Positions 63,066 through 64,000 of a stretch of 64,000 nt of DNA are shown one piece after another. Location of the stretch: contig JAFVNW010000099.1 in the NCBI GenBank assembly GCA_017506175.1, positions 19,109 through 83,108 of the forward strand. Direction: 5' to 3'. Positions within the stretch are counted from its first letter, which is position 1, and every line of letters begins with the position of its first letter. Origin of the DNA: Bacteroidales bacterium (GTDB taxonomy: Bacteria; Bacteroidota; Bacteroidia; Bacteroidales; WCHB1-69). A model generated the notes under the pieces. The model was not told the origin of the DNA and searched no databases. It worked only from the letters and a program-made list of their open reading frames with translations. Made by a program: the position numbers and the translations under genes.

Positions 63066-64000
63066 ATGAAAAAAATTCTATCCCTTTTCGTTCTGCTTTT
63101 CATGGGGTTGCTGGCTTTCGCACAAGCACCGCAAAAAATGAGTTACCAGGCCGTAGTTCGCGATGCCAACAATGCGTTGGTAACTAATCATTCCATATCC
63201 GTTCAAGCATCCATCCTATTGGGGAGCCCTAACGGAGATGCTGTATATGTGGAGACTCATCAGGTGACCACCAACGCCAATGGTTTGATGACCTTGGAGG
63301 TGGGTAATGGGTCCGTGCTCGCTGGCAGTTTTGCCTCCATACCATGGGGCATGGGCACCTATTTCCTGAAAACCGAAGTAGATCCCCAAGGTGGCAACAA
63401 CTACACCATCGAGGGAGTGCAGCAACTGATGAGCGTGCCGTATGCCCTCTATGCTGAGCACGTGGGCGACCTGACTCAGCTGGATTCTATCATCCAGAAT
63501 GCGCAGGTTCCCGTGAGTATCTTCGTGAACGATGTGGGTTACATCACTCAGGAACAGGCCTACCAGGTGCTGACCATTAGCGGCGACACTCTCTACCTGT
63601 CCAATGGCGGCTATGTGCTGCTTCCACAGGGCGAACAAGGTCCTGCCGGTCCGCAGGGCGAACAGGGTCCTCAAGGCCCCGCCGGTCCACAAGGTCCACA
63701 GGGTGAACAGGGTCCGCAGGGCGAACGCGGTGAGCAAGGCCCCGCCGGCCAAGATGGCGCTTCCGCTCAGGAAGTCGCCCAGCTGCTGACCTCCGATCCG
63801 ACTTATGTTCAGACACTGCAAGGCCCCGCCGGTCCGCAAGGTCCACAGGGCGAACAGGGTCCGCAGGGCGAGCAAGGTGAGCAAGGCCCCGCTGGCCAAG
63901 ATGGCGCTTCTGCTCAGGAAGTCGCCCAGCTGCTGACCTCCGATCCGACTTATGTTCAGACACTGCAAGGCCCCGCCGGTCCGCAAGGTGAACAAGGTCC
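63066..64000 (+). CDS. Collagen-like surface protein (3' end outside window)
   Basis: 311 codons are visible. Signal peptide to AFAQ, then an N-terminal domain ([12 protein letters not shown] ... [13 protein letters not shown], about 25-150), widespread in Bacteroidota surface proteins. A Gly-x-y stretch of 14 triplets (from residue 189) begins collagen-like text, followed by units of 49 residues: a 25-residue part ([20 protein letters not shown]...) and a 24-residue Gly-x-y part. The gene continues beyond 64000, so tail, T9SS signal and true repeat number are unknown. It lies 387 nt after the T9SS cargo gene. Confidence 0.9.
   Translation, partial: MKKILSLFVLLFMGLLAFAQAPQKMSYQAVVRDANNALVTNHSISVQASILLGSPNGDAVYVETHQVTTNANGLMTLEVGNGSVLAGSFASIPWGMGTYFLKTEVDPQGGNNYTIEGVQQLMSVPYALYAEHVGDLTQLDSIIQNAQVPVSIFVNDVGYITQEQAYQVLTISGDTLYLSNGGYVLLPQGEQGPAGPQGEQGPQGPAGPQGPQGEQGPQGERGEQGPAGQDGASAQEVAQLLTSDPTYVQTLQGPAGPQGPQGEQGPQGEQGEQGPAGQDGASAQEVAQLLTSDPTYVQTLQGPAGPQGEQG
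63747..64000 (+). repeat. 147-bp in-frame direct repeat of the collagen-like gene
   Basis: Unit 1 is 63747-63893, unit 2 starts at 63894 and runs to the edge. The copies differ in only a few bases, encode 49 residues each, and are flanked by a shorter irregular Gly-x-y part (63630-63746). High identity suggests recent duplication. Confidence 0.9.

Noticed and set aside
1-64000. tRNA, rRNA, CRISPR arrays, insertion sequences, prophage or origin
   Set aside because: Searched by eye on both strands; no cloverleaf, rRNA, repeat-spacer pattern, transposase, phage structural gene or DnaA box cluster was found.

Overview
The window comes from the chromosome of a member of the Bacteroidota, most likely an anaerobic Bacteroidales. 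The signs are: promoters of the TTTG-N19-TAnnTTTG type in front of many genes in place of Shine-Dalgarno signals; many short lipoproteins and AQ/SAQ signal peptides; type IX secretion (T9SS) sorting domains of both kinds (type A tails, and a gliding-motility-associated type B domain); FISUMP-type lipoproteins; an ECF sigma factor; and oxygen defence by flavodiiron protein, rubredoxin and rubrerythrin. There are no rRNA or tRNA genes, CRISPR array, prophage or insertion sequence that I can see. Both edges cut through a gene.

Layout. 1-8.9 kb, almost all on the minus strand: two small secreted proteins behind a long structured leader that looks like an attenuator, a CoA-transferase, an M20 dipeptidase, rpoN (sigma-54), ychF, a NifU-type Fe-S scaffold, a DUF5063 protein, two paralogous Cys-rich lipoproteins and tdk. 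9-13.6 kb: a Pro/Glu-rich hypothetical protein, a small barrel, a LolC/E-type permease, a two-domain UspA protein and tsaB. 13.6-18.8 kb: a stress block, with aquaporin, the compact operon flavodiiron protein - rubredoxin - flavin reductase/rubredoxin fusion - rubrerythrin, and a divergent di-haem peroxidase lipoprotein followed by a cobalamin adenosyltransferase. 18.9-26.2 kb: DUF2795 protein, a toxin-antitoxin-like pair, a FISUMP lipoprotein with a von Willebrand A/barrel protein, a YgiQ radical SAM protein and two paralogous lipoproteins. 26.2-33.1 kb: thrS, hutH, gpsA, thiL and a probable small RNA. 33.1-36.5 kb: prmA, a DUF4837 lipoprotein, an ECF sigma factor and a membrane protein built like an anti-sigma factor but ending in a T9SS type B domain. 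36.6-48.8 kb: PepSY-like secreted protein, C10 cysteine protease with T9SS tail, a propeller-barrel outer membrane protein, an M50-like protease, and a C69 dipeptidase next to an OPT oligopeptide transporter.

The most unusual part is 49-64 kb. Behind a textbook Bacteroidota promoter lie, all on the plus strand and tightly spaced, a 636-residue outer-membrane barrel, a 2,935-residue secreted giant, a 734-residue fibronectin-III protein and a small T9SS type A cargo. After a gap filled with REP-like hairpins follows a collagen-like surface protein with 147-bp repeats that runs off the window. I read this as a cell-surface assembly locus of unknown function. Together with the C10, C69, M20 and OPT genes the window suggests a peptide-scavenging, surface-decorated anaerobe that can survive brief oxygen exposure.
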